Source: Balaenoptera acutorostrata (lineage: Eukaryota > Chordata > Mammalia > Artiodactyla > Balaenopteridae). Taken from it: DNA of 64,000 bases. Below, piece by piece: positions 33,110-45,084 of this stretch. The notes beneath the pieces are model-generated. The model searched no databases. It had not been told where the DNA came from and saw only the letters and a list, made by a program, of their open reading frames with translations. The stretch lies in assembly GCF_949987535.1 (NCBI RefSeq), contig NC_080075.1:58625636-58689635 (forward strand), in the 5' to 3' direction. Position numbers and translations under genes: made by a program. The first letter of the stretch is position 1; every line of letters starts with the position of its first letter.

Positions 33110-33430
33110 AGAATTCTTGGATTTTGAGTTTCAAAAGCCAGACTGTAGAACTTCTAAAATAAACAGAATAATCATTGAAATTTCAAACTCGGTGGGAGAA
33201 ACAGAGCTAGAAAAGGAGATCTGAGAATTCACCCAAAATACAGCACGAAGAAGTAAATAAGTGGAAAATAGGGAAGAGTGAGAGGTGTGAAGAATAGAAT
33301 GAGATGGTCCAACCTATGTCACGCAGAATTTCAGAAAGAGAGGTTGGAAAGAACGAGAGGCAATCTTCAGAGAGACAATGGCTAAGAAATCTCTAGAATT
33401 GAAGACACGTAAGTTTTCACGTAGCAGAAT
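33110..33430 (+). repeat. Old L1 5'-region fragment
   Basis: 'gagaattcacccaaaataca', 'gcacgaagaagtaaataagt', 'aatagaatgagatggtccaa', 'gaacgagaggcaatcttcag' and 'agagacaatggctaagaaat' match the 5' UTR/ORF1 region of an old L1. It is the only L1 piece in the window that comes from the 5' half. Confidence 0.7.
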
Positions 33431-35908
33431 CATGCCAGGTTCTGGGCCATCATGGTGCAATTACAGACCTCAAAGAGAAGGCTTCTGGATCCCCTTGCTC
33501 CTAAAATCTTTCTCTTCTGACCACCTCAGTGCTAACCACAGGACCTTGGCTTGTGCCCTGGACTTTAGACTGCTTCCATTCGCCATTCTTTGGTGAGCAA
33601 ATTTTGCCTCCTTCGTGAAACTGGGAGCTTCCTGAGGATAGGAGCCCTTCTCCCAGCCCCTGGTACTGGGAAGGATGACAAGATACCTGGTCAGAGATCT
33701 GGCTAGAGTCCTGGGCAGGTAGCTCAATGCCTCATGTCCCATTTTCTCCACTTCTAAGATGGAATTAGAAATACCTGGTCAGGGCACTCTGAGATTATAC
33801 ACTAGACACCCTGTTTCAGTTCTGTTTAATCCATTGCTTTTTAAATTTCGCTGACTATTTTTATTTCTAGATTCCCTCCCCTCTCCCCCGGACCAATTTT
33901 GCCTATTTCTTTCTCTTTCTTCTTATATTCATGAAGAACCGTAAAACAGTAGGTTTCGAACTTAGTTTTAGCAGCAGAGCCCATTCATCAAATAAAAGTG
34001 TATTGTTGGAAAACCAATTCAAGCAGAATACAGGACCTGCTGGTTGAATTGGGTTTGGATGGAGACCCAGAGTCCAGCTGGCTCATTTCCCCCTTTTGCC
34101 TTAGATCACCCTTGGGGCACCTCGGCTGGAACAAAGTTAGAAAACCATCCCCATCAGAAGCTTTAATGAAGCTTTCCCCAGAATGTGCTTCTGGGAACTC
34201 TGCTTCATGGTGTTTCATGAAAAAAAGTGTTCCATGGTCAAATAAGCTGGAGAAACACTGAATTAACCAAAGTTAATTGGATCTCTTCAGGATTTTTTTG
34301 AGACTTCAGTATTCACATTGTGCAGTAGGAGTCTTTGAGAGGGTAGCTGGTGTGCCGAGTTCTATGAACCTACCTGCTTTATTAAGGATTACTCCTATAA
34401 GCAGAACACACTAGGGAAATGCTATGCTGGAGAATAATAACAAGAACAACAATAATAATAATTTTTCCTTTGTCTCCCCATCAAGATCTAGTATAGGGCT
34501 AGACACTGAAATGGGAGGGGAGGCAATAACTACTCTGGATTGAATATAAGCTTTGATCTCCCCCAACCCCAGAATCTAAAAAGGCCTGTGGGAAGCCCAG
34601 TGATTTCCAGGCTTTCTTTTTTCCTGCCTCTGTTCTGCAGCCACAAACACAGACCAGCAGGCATGCCCATGGGGAGCTGAGGTTCCATTGGTCAGTTCTT
34701 CTGACACCTCTGGCTGGGACCCAGCCTCCGTCTCAGGGCTGAAACGGCCCTTTGGCCCAGGCAAGAGGCCCCAGTGCTCCAGCCTGGCCCGTGAGAGCTC
34801 TGGGAACCCTGGTTCCCACTTGCCCATCCCTTTCCCGGCAGCCCAAGAGGCTATCCCGGCTTCTCTTTCCTCTTCTAACTGGAGGAAAGAATTTCTGGAA
34901 ATGCGGCTGGGCCAGTGACAATGAGGCAGGATGCCCCCGCTTCCTGCCCTGACCAGGCCAACCCCGCCAGCAGAACCCAGCGCCTCTCGGGGGCTGGGGC
35001 CCACAGAGGTAACCCTCTGCAGCCTGTCGGTGCCTCTGCAGAGGCAGGGGAGGGCCAGCTGAGCCCAACCCCTCCCTGGCTGCCCTTCCCCAACTCAGGC
35101 TCCGAGAACAGGACAGGCCCTCGCAGCAAGGCCGGAAAAGAGAGGCAGGTGCCCTGGAGCCTCTCCCAAGAGGCCACACCCCATGGTGGGTCTGCAGGGT
35201 CTCCTACCCACCGTCTTTCCCTCTTTCCTTCATACGTTGAACAGACACTGAGGGGAGTGGCTGTCCTTACCCCAGGTGCTGAGATGCAACAGTGAACAAG
35301 GCTGGGGGTCCAGAGTAGAGTGGGGTGGTCCAACAGGCAACTCGAGCACGTTAATATAATGTTTTAGGGCTTTGACAGACATGCGCACGGCAGAAGCATT
35401 TAGTCCAGGCTGGATGAAGAATGTCTGCCGGGGCTGGTGGGGCTTTGCGGGGGCACAGTTTATTAAACAGCTTCCCCGGCTTCATGGCTAAGGATACACG
35501 AACTGAGTGAGAACCAGTCCTTGCTTTCAAGGAATTTCCTCTCTGGGTCACTCTGCCTCTCCCTGTCTTTTCCTCTTTTTTTTCTGGTTCCCCTGGCTGG
35601 CTCTGTCCCGTCTTTCTCTTTGTCTTTAACCCCACATCTTCCTGACTCCCCACCATGCCCTAAGACTTGTATTCCCAGGAAAGGTAAATAAATACTAGAA
35701 ATTCAGCAGCCCCCCTTCCCACAGCTCCCTGGCTGGGCGTCCCATCCCCGGGGTCTGGGGGGCTCAGAAAATCTTCCCCATTGATGCACCCCTTGGGTCT
35801 CCTAGCTTACTTTGTTTCTCTCCTCAGTGACTCTGTTACTATGGCTACACCCACATCAGCCAGTCATCCTTCCTGTGGGGGGAAGCTGGGCAGGAATTTT
35901 TGTACTTT
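33431..35908. other. Unique sequence with weak L2 remnants
   Basis: About 2.5 kb. 35225-35305 ('ttgaacagacactgagggga' and 'tgagatgcaacagtgaacaa') may be an antisense L2 end. A small AAT run lies at about 34436-34462. The GC-rich 34680-35300 segment carries overlapping chance frames on both strands. Confidence 0.4.
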
Positions 35909-35910
35909 AA

Positions 35911-36248
35911 AAAGTTGTTATTGGGGCTTCCCTGGTGGCGCAGGGGTTAAGTATCCGCCTGCCAATGCAACAGACACGTTTTCGAGTCCTGGTCCAGGAA
36001 GATTCCACATGCCGCGGAGCAACTAAGCCCGTGCGCCACAGCTACTGAGCCTGCGCTCTAGAGCCCGTGAGCCACAACTACTGAAGCCCACGCGCCTAGA
36101 GCCCGTGCTTTGCAACAAGAGAGGCCACCGCAATGAGAATCCCGTGTGTCACAACGAAGAGTAGCCCCCGCTCTCCATAACTAGAGAAAGTCCGTACGCA
36201 GCAATGAAGACCCAACGCAGCCAAAAAAAAAAAAAAAAAGTTGTTATT
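35911..36248 (+). mobile_element. CHR-2-type SINE with TSD
   Basis: Body about 35923-36236, TSD 'aaagttgttatt' at 35911-35922 and 36237-36248 (extendable by two A). It ends in an uninterrupted A run. It faces a minus-strand SINE about 50 bp away. Confidence 0.97.
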
Positions 36249-36278
36249 GTCTGAGGGGAAGTAGCCAAAAAAAAAAAA

Positions 36279-36613
36279 AGGTGTTTTTTTTGTTTGTTTG
36301 TTTTTTTATAAACTTATTTATTTTGGCTGCATTGGCTACTCTTCGTTATGGTGCATGGGCTTCTCATTGCAGTGGCTTCTCTTGTTGCAGAGCATGGGCT
36401 CTAGGCGCGCAGGCTTCAGTAGTTGTGGAGCACAGGCTTCAGTAGTTGTGGCTCGCAGGCTCTAGAGCGCAGGCTCAGTAGTTGTGGCGCACGGGCTTAG
36501 TTGCTCCGCGGCATGTGGGATCTTCCCGGACCAGGCAACAAACCCGTGTCCCCTGCGTTGACAGGCGGCTTCTTAACCACTGTGCCACCTGGGAGGTCCC
36601 TAGGAGGTGTTTT
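36279..36613 (-). mobile_element. CHR-2-type SINE, antisense, with TSD
   Basis: Body about 36288-36604, starting with a T-rich tail ('gtttgtttgttt') and ending in the complement of the tRNA-like head ('aggcggcttcttaaccactg'). TSD 'aggtgtttt' at 36279-36287 and 36605-36613. Tail-to-tail with the preceding plus-strand copy. Confidence 0.96.
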
Positions 36614-37144
36614 ACCTACAGACTGGACTTGGCTTTTCCCCACAAACTAATGGGATTTCCAAGGAAGGGATTCAAGGGTGTACTTGGGTCCAGAGGAGTG
36701 AGCAAGGGCCTGGGATGTCTGTCCCTCCCTTAGACTGGCAGCTCTCTGATGCCACAGCCATGTCCCTCAGTCTGGGTTCCTTGAGGGCAGGAGCCCTGCC
36801 TCTGCCATCTGACTGGATGTGTGATGATGCAGGGGCCCTGCCCCACTCCCCAGGTCTGAGCAAGCACTGGGAGCCCAAGGAGGCCCCCGGATGTTGCAGA
36901 AACCAGTGTTCCTTGGGGCTTGCTGGTCAAGATCCACCTCTTCCCAGACTCATCTCTTCCCCCATTGCTGGGCTACCCCATGCCCTTTCCTACTCTCCGG
37001 AGCCCCGGAGACTCTCAGGCCTTGGCTTTGGAGAGCCACTGCAAATCCCTCAGCCTGGCCCTGGCCCTGGCCCTCCGGCCTCATCAGCCCAGGCTCCCCC
37101 CTGCTCAGCCACCCCTTCAGCCTGCTTGCTCTCCAGCCCCCTCC
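36614..37144. other. Unique GC-rich sequence
   Basis: Includes a small (ggccct)n run at about 37054-37078. A plus-strand frame (36607-37296) begins in the SINE flank and runs into an L2 fragment, so it is not a gene. Confidence 0.45.
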
Positions 37145-37320
37145 CCATCCCACGTACAGACTGGGCTGCTTCCCACCTCCGTGCCTTTGCTCGGGCCATT
37201 CCCTGGGCCTGGAGCTCCCTTCCCATCTCTCCACTTCTCAGTTTCACCATCCTTCCTGGCCCAGGACTGGTCCCACCTCCCAGCAGCCTGCCCTGAGTGC
37301 CCCACCCCACGCTGGCCTCT
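37145..37320 (+). repeat. L2 fragment, sense
   Basis: 'cttcccacctccgtgccttt', 'gctcgggccattccctgggc', 'ctggagctcccttcccatct' and 'cctcccagcagcctgccctg' follow the L2 3' region (cctttgcac.tgctgttccc, ctggaacgctcttccc, aggccttccctga). Confidence 0.75.
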
Positions 37321-38984
37321 CCTCCCCACTCTGCGGTCCCTCCACGGCCAGGTGCCTGTCACTTTACGGAGACCGACACCTCCACGCTCAGCCCCACACA
37401 AACACACACGCTGGGGGAGCTGGGGGAGGAGGGCCGGGGCCACAGGATGATGGATGAGGCTGCAGTGCCTCCCTTCCCTGCTGCGGCTGTGGTCAGGAGA
37501 TCTCCCCTCGAAGAAGCCTGATATTTTCCAGGAATCTCCTGAGGGGAGGAGACCAAGCATTCTGGAATGAGAGCCAGCTGTGGGGTTGAGGCCTGGGGAT
37601 GGGGAGGAGGGCGCTCCGGGCTTCCTGGCTGAGTCAGCGACCATCCCCAGGTAATTTATGGGCTGAGTCAGGGCCGGGGTGGAGGTGGGGAGGGTCGGGG
37701 GGGGTGCCTTCTAGGAAGTCTGTCAAGGGGAGAGCAGCCTGACTGGCTGGAAGTGAGGCTGGCCGAGTCCAGCACAGACCCTCCCCTCCCCTCCAGCGCT
37801 CGCTCTCCTGCCTGGAGACTAGAGAGGCCACGGCCAAGAGAGGGAGGGAACTGCAGGGGGATGGATGCGAGGCAGCAGAAACAGGAAGCCTCTGGCAGGC
37901 CCTGGGGGCTCATGAAGACAGAGGGGGCACGGCTGGCAGGCAGCGGACCTGAGCAGACCTCAGGGCTAAGTCGGAGGTGAGGAGAGCTGCTGCTTCCAGC
38001 ACCCCAGCCTGAGAGCTGCCCATTCTTCCTTCCTTCCTTGCCCGACCCCTTTCCCAGCAGGCCTGGCTTGTGCTGAAAAGCGGTTCTGGCCTCTGATCCC
38101 CCTTCTACCGTGGACCTGCTGGGCCACGTGGGCTCAGGGGCCTCCTCCTCTCTGAGCCTCAAGTCCTCACTTGGGCAGGATGGCCAGGCTCCTCCGAGCC
38201 CTGATATGGGGCTACTCAGCTACAGCCAAGGAGTCCAGTCCAATGGTGGTGGCTTGGAAAACAAGGCTGAGCAAAAGCAAGCCTGGGAGAGCTGCCCTCT
38301 GAGGCCTGCTGCAGGGCTCGGCCTTGAAGAGAGGTGGGGCTGGGGGTAGGAAGGCCAGCGGGGAGAGGCTGAGCCTGGTCACTGTCACCTCCAGATTGGA
38401 GGAGCTGCAGGGGATGCAGGGCAGGGTGTGTCATCACACGCAGGTACACACCCACACCCCCCAGAGTCCCAGGAAAAACCCGTTTCTGCCCACCTCACCC
38501 AACATGGAGGCTTGGGTCCCACAGAAAGATGAGTCCTGATTTAAGCTCCTAGGAGGAGCTCCCTCCTGCTGACAGTGTGGTGGAAGCGTCCCTTAGGGCG
38601 AAGGGGCCCAGCTTTCCCATGTCATTCATGCACAGCTGTTGCATCATCACATCTGTTGCGGAATCATCCCACGGCAGATTCCAAGCCCTGCAGTCTTGGG
38701 GCTCCACGGCCCTGGTCTCAGCATCTTGGAGAGGCCCCTGGATTGCTGAGTTTCTTGCTTTGGCTCATGGCTCAAAGTCCTCAAGCCAGAGAGGAGTCCC
38801 TATGAGGATGGTAGATTTCATAAACCCTGAATTAGGACGTAAGATCTGAAGAAAAATTTGGGGCATTGTGATATTTTGTAAAGATATAAAAGGAATCTCA
38901 TTTGTCCATGACTAATGAACAGTTTTTCTTGGTAAGACCAGCCAAGATGCAATCAAATCTGGACAGGAGGGTCCTGAACACACA
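37321..38984. other. Unique GC-rich sequence
   Basis: About 1.7 kb with overlapping chance frames; no repeat or exon I can defend. Confidence 0.4.
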
Positions 38985-39300
38985 TGGGGGTCAGTGGCAG
39001 AGCCCCCATCACCACCCAGCTTTGTTCCCTGGCTGCTCTGTGGAGCAGGGGTACCACGTAGAAGGGTGTTGAAATTATCTGGGCAAGAAATGCCAGAACA
39101 GAAATGGTGAGAGGTGGCTGGGGTCTGGAATATGTTGGAATCCAGCTGACAGGATTCTTGATGGACTGAACATGGAGTCTAAGAGAAAAGATTCAAGGAC
39201 AATTCCAAGGTTTTGGCCCGAGCAACTGAAGGCATGGAGTTGCCATGAACTCAAATAGAGAATGAGTTTTGTTGAACATTTAATAAATTTCTTTAATTGT
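38985..39300 (+). repeat. Ancient mammalian repeat (family not named)
   Basis: 'ttcaaggacaattccaaggt', 'tttggcccgagcaactgaag' and 'gcatggagttgccatgaact' are phrases I associate with an old dispersed mammalian repeat also present as other segments at 14196-14530 and 45085-45535. The family name is uncertain. Confidence 0.55.
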
Positions 39301-41065
39301 CAAAAATCCAGAAATCAGGAATGGCTGGAACCAAGCAGGCCATCTGTGGGGTCCCCACTGCCCGCAGGGAGCTCTGGCTCATCACACCACCCACTGCAGC
39401 CCTAGGGGGTCCCAAGGGGCCCTGGTAGAGAAAGAAGGAGGTTCACCTTCCTGCCTCGGGGCGGGGGAGGGGCAGCAGCCTGAAGGAGCTTGGCCTCCCT
39501 GAGTCCCCCGGGCTGACACAGGAGACCCGGTGCCCAGGCAGGGGGTGGTATTAGAACAGGAAGGGAGGTGTGCGGGCCTCTGTCTGCAGAGACTCACCTC
39601 TGGCTCACAGAGGCCCTTTCTCCTCAAACCCGGTGTGCTGTTTCCAGAGCCTTCTGGAGGAGGTGTCCACAGTAGCTGAGGATGGCTGCTTTGGTTCTCC
39701 CGGCCACAAACCCCTGCAGGCCCGGCTGACAGAGGCGTGCCTGTGCATCCAGGGCAAGCAAGAGCCTGGGGACTCACGGCCAGAGAGGCTGTGAGGATGG
39801 CTTTGTGCGGCTCTCCGGTTGCCCGTGGCCAAGTCCCCCGGCCAGCAGAAGCCCTTTTGTCTGCCAAAGTTCCTGAACTTAGGTTACCTGAGGAAGCAGA
39901 CTTGTAGGCCATCTGTTTGTCATTGCTTCCCCTGCCTTGGGCCTGCTTGACCTGGGGGCCAAATTCCCTGTCCCCCCATATCTGCCGAGATGAGGGACAG
40001 GAAGCCAGTTCTGTGCAAACAGCCAGGAGGACCACACTTGGTGAAGATACGGGTTCCAGGGCACCTCTCCAGACCTGCAAGGTCTGTGTCTCTGGGGGAG
40101 AGGCCTTGAATCCTGCGTATTTACAGAGTTCCCCGGGTGATCTGATGGGGGTCGGGAGCCGCACGCTCCCCATACTACATGGAGAGACACCAAACTCAGA
40201 GAGTCAAAGCTGTGACCTTCAGGACAGGTGGCAGGTGGCATTAGGAGGGGTGTCCTGGTTGTCTGAGCACAAGAGAACCCTGGATCTTTGAGGGGTCTCA
40301 AGGGGGAACTGGCAGAGTTTGAGCCTAAAACAAGGATAAAGCCCCAGAGAGGGGATTGCCGTACGGGCTCAGACAAGCCAGAGACCTGAGCAGGGCTCCA
40401 GGAGCCAGTGCCAGAGAGGCCTCGCAGAGGCATGCAGCGCCCGGAATAGGGGTCAGGGGGACTCTGCTTCGCACGGCATGAGAGACTGAGGCACATCGCT
40501 CGGAGCCCAGCTCCGTCTCTGAAGAGCAGAATCCTTGCTGCCAGCTCAGCTATATGAGTGGCTCTTGATGTTTCCTGTGCCCCAGGTTGGGAGGGAGGAC
40601 TTGGGAGGCTGGAACTGGGGCTAGGGTCGGCCTGGGACAGGGGGAAGTGAGACCCCCTTTGGCCTTCATGGGATGAGCTGACTGCCATGACCTGCCCCTC
40701 CTCCCCGTAAACTCTTCACCCCGATCTGGAGAAAGGCGATCTCCAAGGGCGGGGGCTTGCCCACCCAGAAATATATTAAATAAAGAAATGTGCTCTGCCC
40801 AGATTTTACCTCATCAGGATCCCAGAGCATAAGACAAACGGCCCCATGTCTGGCTGGGAGGTGTACTTCATTCTCTCAGGTGAGCCCACAGCCTGGGGGT
40901 GAGTTTGGGAGAAGGGAGAAGGATGGTTTGGACCACATGGATCATGCAGACTTGGGGGCTGGGTGGGCCCTGGAGCTTGGCGCAAGGCTCAGTGCCAAGA
41001 CCTCAGAAACGCCCAGCCCTCCCTGGGGCCTGCTCAGGGATGGAGACAAAACCTAGCACCCTTTA
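39301..41065. other. Unique GC-rich sequence with long chance frames
   Basis: Two long minus-strand frames overlap here (39382-40173, 263 codons; 39879-40688, 269 codons) in different reading frames, with plus-strand frames as well. Neither peptide shows a domain, signal peptide or repeat I recognise, and stop-poor GC-rich DNA explains them. Not called as genes. Confidence 0.45.
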
Positions 41066-41069
41066 ATTG

Positions 41070-41560
41070 AGGGAGTTTACTCCTGAGATTTGTTCTGGGG
41101 GATACACATATGTGTAAAGACTTAGCTATAGGATTGCTCTTTACTGTTATTTGTAAGCCTGAAAAATTGAAAACAACCTAAATATCCAATAAGAGGGGAT
41201 TGTTTAATAAATTATGAACCATCCAGAACATAAAACACAATGCAGCCTTTAAAAGATGATGCTGTAGAAGAACATAGAAATAAGCCTAAAGCATAGTAAG
41301 CAGGAAAATAAAAAGCTGATAAATATAGAAAATAATCTGATTTATAAAACTTGTCAATTCATTAAGAATGTTGGAAGGATATACACCAAAACATTGACAG
41401 GTTGTAAGATAAGGAGTAATTTTAGATTTCTTCTTTTTCCCTTGTTTTGATTTTGATTTTGGTTATCTGAATTTGTATCTTTTTCTAGAATTGCCATGCA
41501 TTTATTTATACACAGAGTATAAAAATGATTTAAAAATTATTATCAGTGTTATTATTTTAC
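41070..41560 (+). repeat. Old L1 fragment, sense
   Basis: 'gttatttgtaagcctgaaaa', 'aacaacctaaatatccaata', 'gggattgtttaataaattat' and 'acacaatgcagcctttaaaa' match the L1 ORF2 end and 3' UTR. Confidence 0.85.
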
Positions 41561-42362
41561 AAACCAGAACTTCTAAGGTTTGGCTCAGGAAGGAGAATTT
41601 CCAGGCAGGAGGGCCAGCTGGATCAAATAGCCCTAACTCTATCTCCCTCTGCTCACTCTCCCTTTTGGGTCACTTTCTTCATTCCCACTGCCTCTCCCTG
41701 CTTGCCCCTCAGGATGCCACTGTCCTTTCCATTCTCGGAACCAAGCATAGCTAGAAACCCAGTCTTTGGCTTCTTTAAGCAGAACACAGCTAAGAAACCT
41801 GTGATGATTATACTAGGTAGAGTTAATAAGCCCTACAGGGAGACAATAGGAACAGAAACACAGCACCCAGAAGAACTATAAAACTAATCAGGCTTCCTTC
41901 AGTGAGGGTTCAGGCTCCCTCCAGAGGCACCCAGGTCCTGCCCATCCTCTGTGAAGATCCATGAGGGGACAGGCTGCACACCCAGTCCTCTGTCTCATCT
42001 TAATCTTTAGCATCTTCTTCCCAGGTTCACTTTCCACTTTGAAAAACCCATTCTTCCTCAGGTACTGGCTCTTGAGAATGACCTCCCTTCTCAGGAGGGA
42101 CCCATCATGATATATTGGGAGAGGGCACTAGACTTCAGTCCAGCCTCCTGATAAAAATATCCCAGGGCACCACTAAACCACAGCACTCGTTGCAGAGGAC
42201 ATACACCTTACAAGCATCAAAAGACTCTTGGGACTCGAGAAACTTCCAGACCCAAAGGGTAAATGCATGCTTGATATCCCCAAGCCTTTGTTAACACCAC
42301 TCCATCCACATTCTGCCCCAGTGAAGCCGTGATAGGTAATCAGTGAATTATTTTTCTCCATC
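41561..42362. other. Unique sequence
   Basis: Nothing recognised, apart from possible L1-like AT-rich sequence at the right edge continuing past the nested insertions. Confidence 0.35.
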
Positions 42363-43453
42363 AAAAAAACTAATAGCATTTAGCTGGAGAGGGTGTGGAG
42401 AAAAGGGAACCCACCTACACTGTTAGTGGGAATGTAAGTTGGTGCAGCCACTGCGGAAAACAGTATGGAGGTTCCTCAGAAAGCTAAAAATAGAATTACC
42501 ATATGAACCAGCAATACAACTCCTGGGCATGTACTCGGACGAAACTATAATTTAAAAAGATACATGCACCCCTATGTTCATAGCAGCACTATTCACAATA
42601 GCAAAGACATGGAAACAACCTAAATGTCCATCGACAGAGGAATGGATAAAGAAGATGTGGGGGCTTCCCTGGTGGCGCAGTGGTTAAGAATCCGCTTGCC
42701 AATGCAGGGGACACGGGTTCGAGCCCTGGTCTGGGAGGATCCCACATGCCGCGGAGCAACTAAGCCCGTGAGCCACAACTACTGAGCCTGCGCGTCTGGA
42801 GCCTGTGCTCCGCAACGGGAGAGGCCGTGACAGTGAGAGGCCTGCGCACCGTGATGAAGAGTGGCCCCCACTCGCCGCAACTGGAGAAAGCCCTCGCACA
42901 GAAATGAAGACCCAACACAGCCAAAAATAAATAAATAAATAAATTAAAAAAAAAAAGAAGATGTGGTACATATATACAATGAAATATTACTCAGCCATAA
43001 AAAAGAACGAAATAATGCCATTTGCAGCAACATGGATGCAACTAGAGATTATCAAACTAAATGAAGTAAGTCAGAAAGAGAAAGACAAATACCATATGAT
43101 ATCACTTATATGTGGAATCTAAAATATGGCACAAATGAACATATCTACAAAACAGAAATAAACTCACAGGCATAGAGATCAGACTTGTGGTTGCCAAGGG
43201 GGAGGCGGGAGGGAGCGAGATGGACTGGGAGCTTGGGGTTAGTAGATGCAAACTATTACATTTAGAATGGACAAACAACAAGGTCCTACTGTATAGCACA
43301 GGGGACTATGTTCAATATCCTGTGATAAACCATAAGGCAAAGAATGTGTATATGTGTATAACTGAGTCACTTTGTTGTACAGCAGAGATTCGCACAGCAT
43401 TGTAGATCAACTATACTTCAATAAAAAAAAAATGTGGCCAAAAAAACTAATAG
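42363..43453 (+). mobile_element. Cetartiodactyl L1 3' end, 5'-truncated, with TSD
   Basis: L1 body from about 42383 to its A-run near 43432, split by a SINE at 42661-42953. Landmarks: 'gcagccactgcggaaaacag', 'catagcagcactattcacaa', 'tgtggaatctaaaatatggc' and 'ctatacttcaataaaa'. The left duplication 'aaaaaaactaatagcattta' is at 42363-42382. Its right copy begins at 43440 and is itself split by another SINE, resuming 'cattta' at 43816. The tail carries an extra 'tgtggcc' between A-runs. The ORF2 remnant has several stops. Confidence 0.93.
42648..42966 (+). mobile_element. CHR SINE inside L1, intact pol III boxes
   Basis: Body 42661-42953, perfect TSD 'aaagaagatgtgg' at 42648-42660 and 42954-42966. 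Keeps A box 'tggcgcagtgg' (42673-42683) and B box 'ggttcgagccc' (42716-42726). Belongs to the subfamily with 'gcgcgtctggagcctgtgct' and 'gagaggccgtgacagtgaga', shared with the copies near 49526 and 62025. Inserted after the L1. Confidence 0.98.
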
Positions 43454-43815
43454 GGACTTCCCTGGTGGCGCAGTGGTTAAGAATCCGCCTGCCAATGCAG
43501 GGGACACGGGTTTGATCCCTGGTCTGGGAAGATCCCACATGCTGCAGAGCAACTAAGCCCGTGCGCTTCAACTACTGAGCTTGCGAGCCACAACTACTGA
43601 GCCCGCGAGCCACAACTACTGAGCCCACGCACCACAACTACTGAAGCCCGCGCGCCTAAAGCCCGCGCTCCGCAACAGGAGCAGCCACTGCAATGAGAAG
43701 CCCGCGTGCCGCAATGAAGGGTAGCTCCCGCTCGCCCCAATTAGAGAAAAGCCCATGCGCAGCAACGAAGACCCAACACAGCCAAAAACAAACAAACAAA
43801 CAAAAAAACCAATAG
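43440..43815 (+). mobile_element. CHR-2-type SINE in the L1 TSD, internal 22-bp tandem repeats
   Basis: Body about 43454-43801. TSD 'aaaaaaactaatag' at 43440-43453 and a 13/14 match at 43802-43815. A box at 43466-43476. The 'ccacaactactgagcc' module is present as four tandem units of about 22 bp (43561-43582, 43583-43604, 43605-43626, 43627-43649), two of them identical, replacing the usual spacer. Confidence 0.97.
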
Positions 43816-43821
43816 CATTTA

Positions 43822-44400
43822 AAAATTGTGATATGAACATAGGTTCATCGTAAAAAATATTTTAAAATTTAGAAAGGTGTAAAGAGTAAAATAAAAATAC
43901 CCTATAATCATTACACTAAATGGAGATAAGCATTATTGGCATATTTACACACACATACACTTTTAAATAAAATCGAGATAATGTGTGTAGGTGTGTGTTT
44001 ACGTACAAACACACGCACACAAAATCATGATTTTATAAATGGATATAAAATTATTCACACACACATATATAAAATTCTGATTTTTTCCCATATAAATTAC
44101 ATCATAAGAATTTTCATGGGTCATTAAAATAGTCTTTAAAAATGTAATTTTAAATGGCTTTGTAGTATCCCATTGTATAGCACACTAATTATTAAACCAA
44201 TCTCCTATTATCAGACATTTAAGCGATTCCCAAATTGGTTGTGATCATAAATAATAATTTAGCAAACATCCTGATACACACACCTTTGCATACCTCTCTG
44301 GTTATTTCTTTAGGATAAATTCCTAGAAATAGAATTACCACATCAAAGGATGTGAATGCCTGCAAAGTTTTTGGTGTCTCCCATCAATGCATACTCATCA
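43822..44400 (-). repeat. Old L1 fragment, antisense
   Basis: 'tggctttgtagtatcccatt', 'attgtatagcacactaatta', 'ggttatttctttaggataaa' and 'ttcctagaaatagaattacc' are antisense old L1 3' sequence. It contains CA/TA-rich patches (43950-44070). It is the host sequence that received the younger L1. Confidence 0.8.
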
Positions 44401-45084
44401 AATTGTATGAATGAGAACAAAAGTAACAGGGAACCCCAGAGCAGTGCTTTACCATATTTGCTGCACATTCTGAGACCCATAGAAAGTTCCAGGGGTTCGG
44501 GTGCACACCCCCCCCACCCACCCTATGTGACTGCCTTTTGGAGCCTGGCTGGAGGCTAAAGCCAGCAGCCCCCAGTGCTCCCGGGCTGGGCCTGGCCCTT
44601 CCTGCCACCACACAGCTGCCCCACCTCAACTTCTCAGAAATGCCCCAGAGTCCAGGGGGAGCTGTGGCCAGCCGAGCAGAGGGAGGTCAGGAGGGGCAGT
44701 TGCTGTGCTGGGCTTGGTGGTCAGTGCACAACTTGTTCAGGTCCCGCTGGGGCTCCCAGCCCCTGGTGTGGGGCACCAAGCCCTCTCGGAAGCTCCTCTA
44801 TGGAGGATTTCCTTCCAGCCCATCCTTGTGGCCTTCCGGGGAGGATACAGGGCAGGGACCACGCTCTTCTTCTTCACACGGGGCATCCAAGGCTCAGAGG
44901 GGTAAAGAGGCCTGCCTGAGGCCGGCAAGGTGTGAAAGATGGGACAGGACCTGGGACTCCAAGACACGACTCTAGTTCTCTCTCCACCACCCAGCGTTGC
45001 CAAAGCACAGAGGGGTGCGTCCCATGGGAAAGTGACCCGGTACAACCCGAGGTAGAGGTCCTGTGAGGAGCATGGGCTCACGCC
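44401..45084. other. Unique GC-rich sequence
   Basis: Nothing recognised. Several overlapping frames (44538-44975, 44575-44919 plus; 44737-45114 minus) lack motifs. Confidence 0.4.

Noticed and set aside
39382..40688. Two overlapping minus-strand open frames of 263 and 269 codons
   Set aside because: They overlap in different frames in GC-rich, stop-poor DNA, with no domain, signal peptide or splice evidence; plus-strand frames are open as well.
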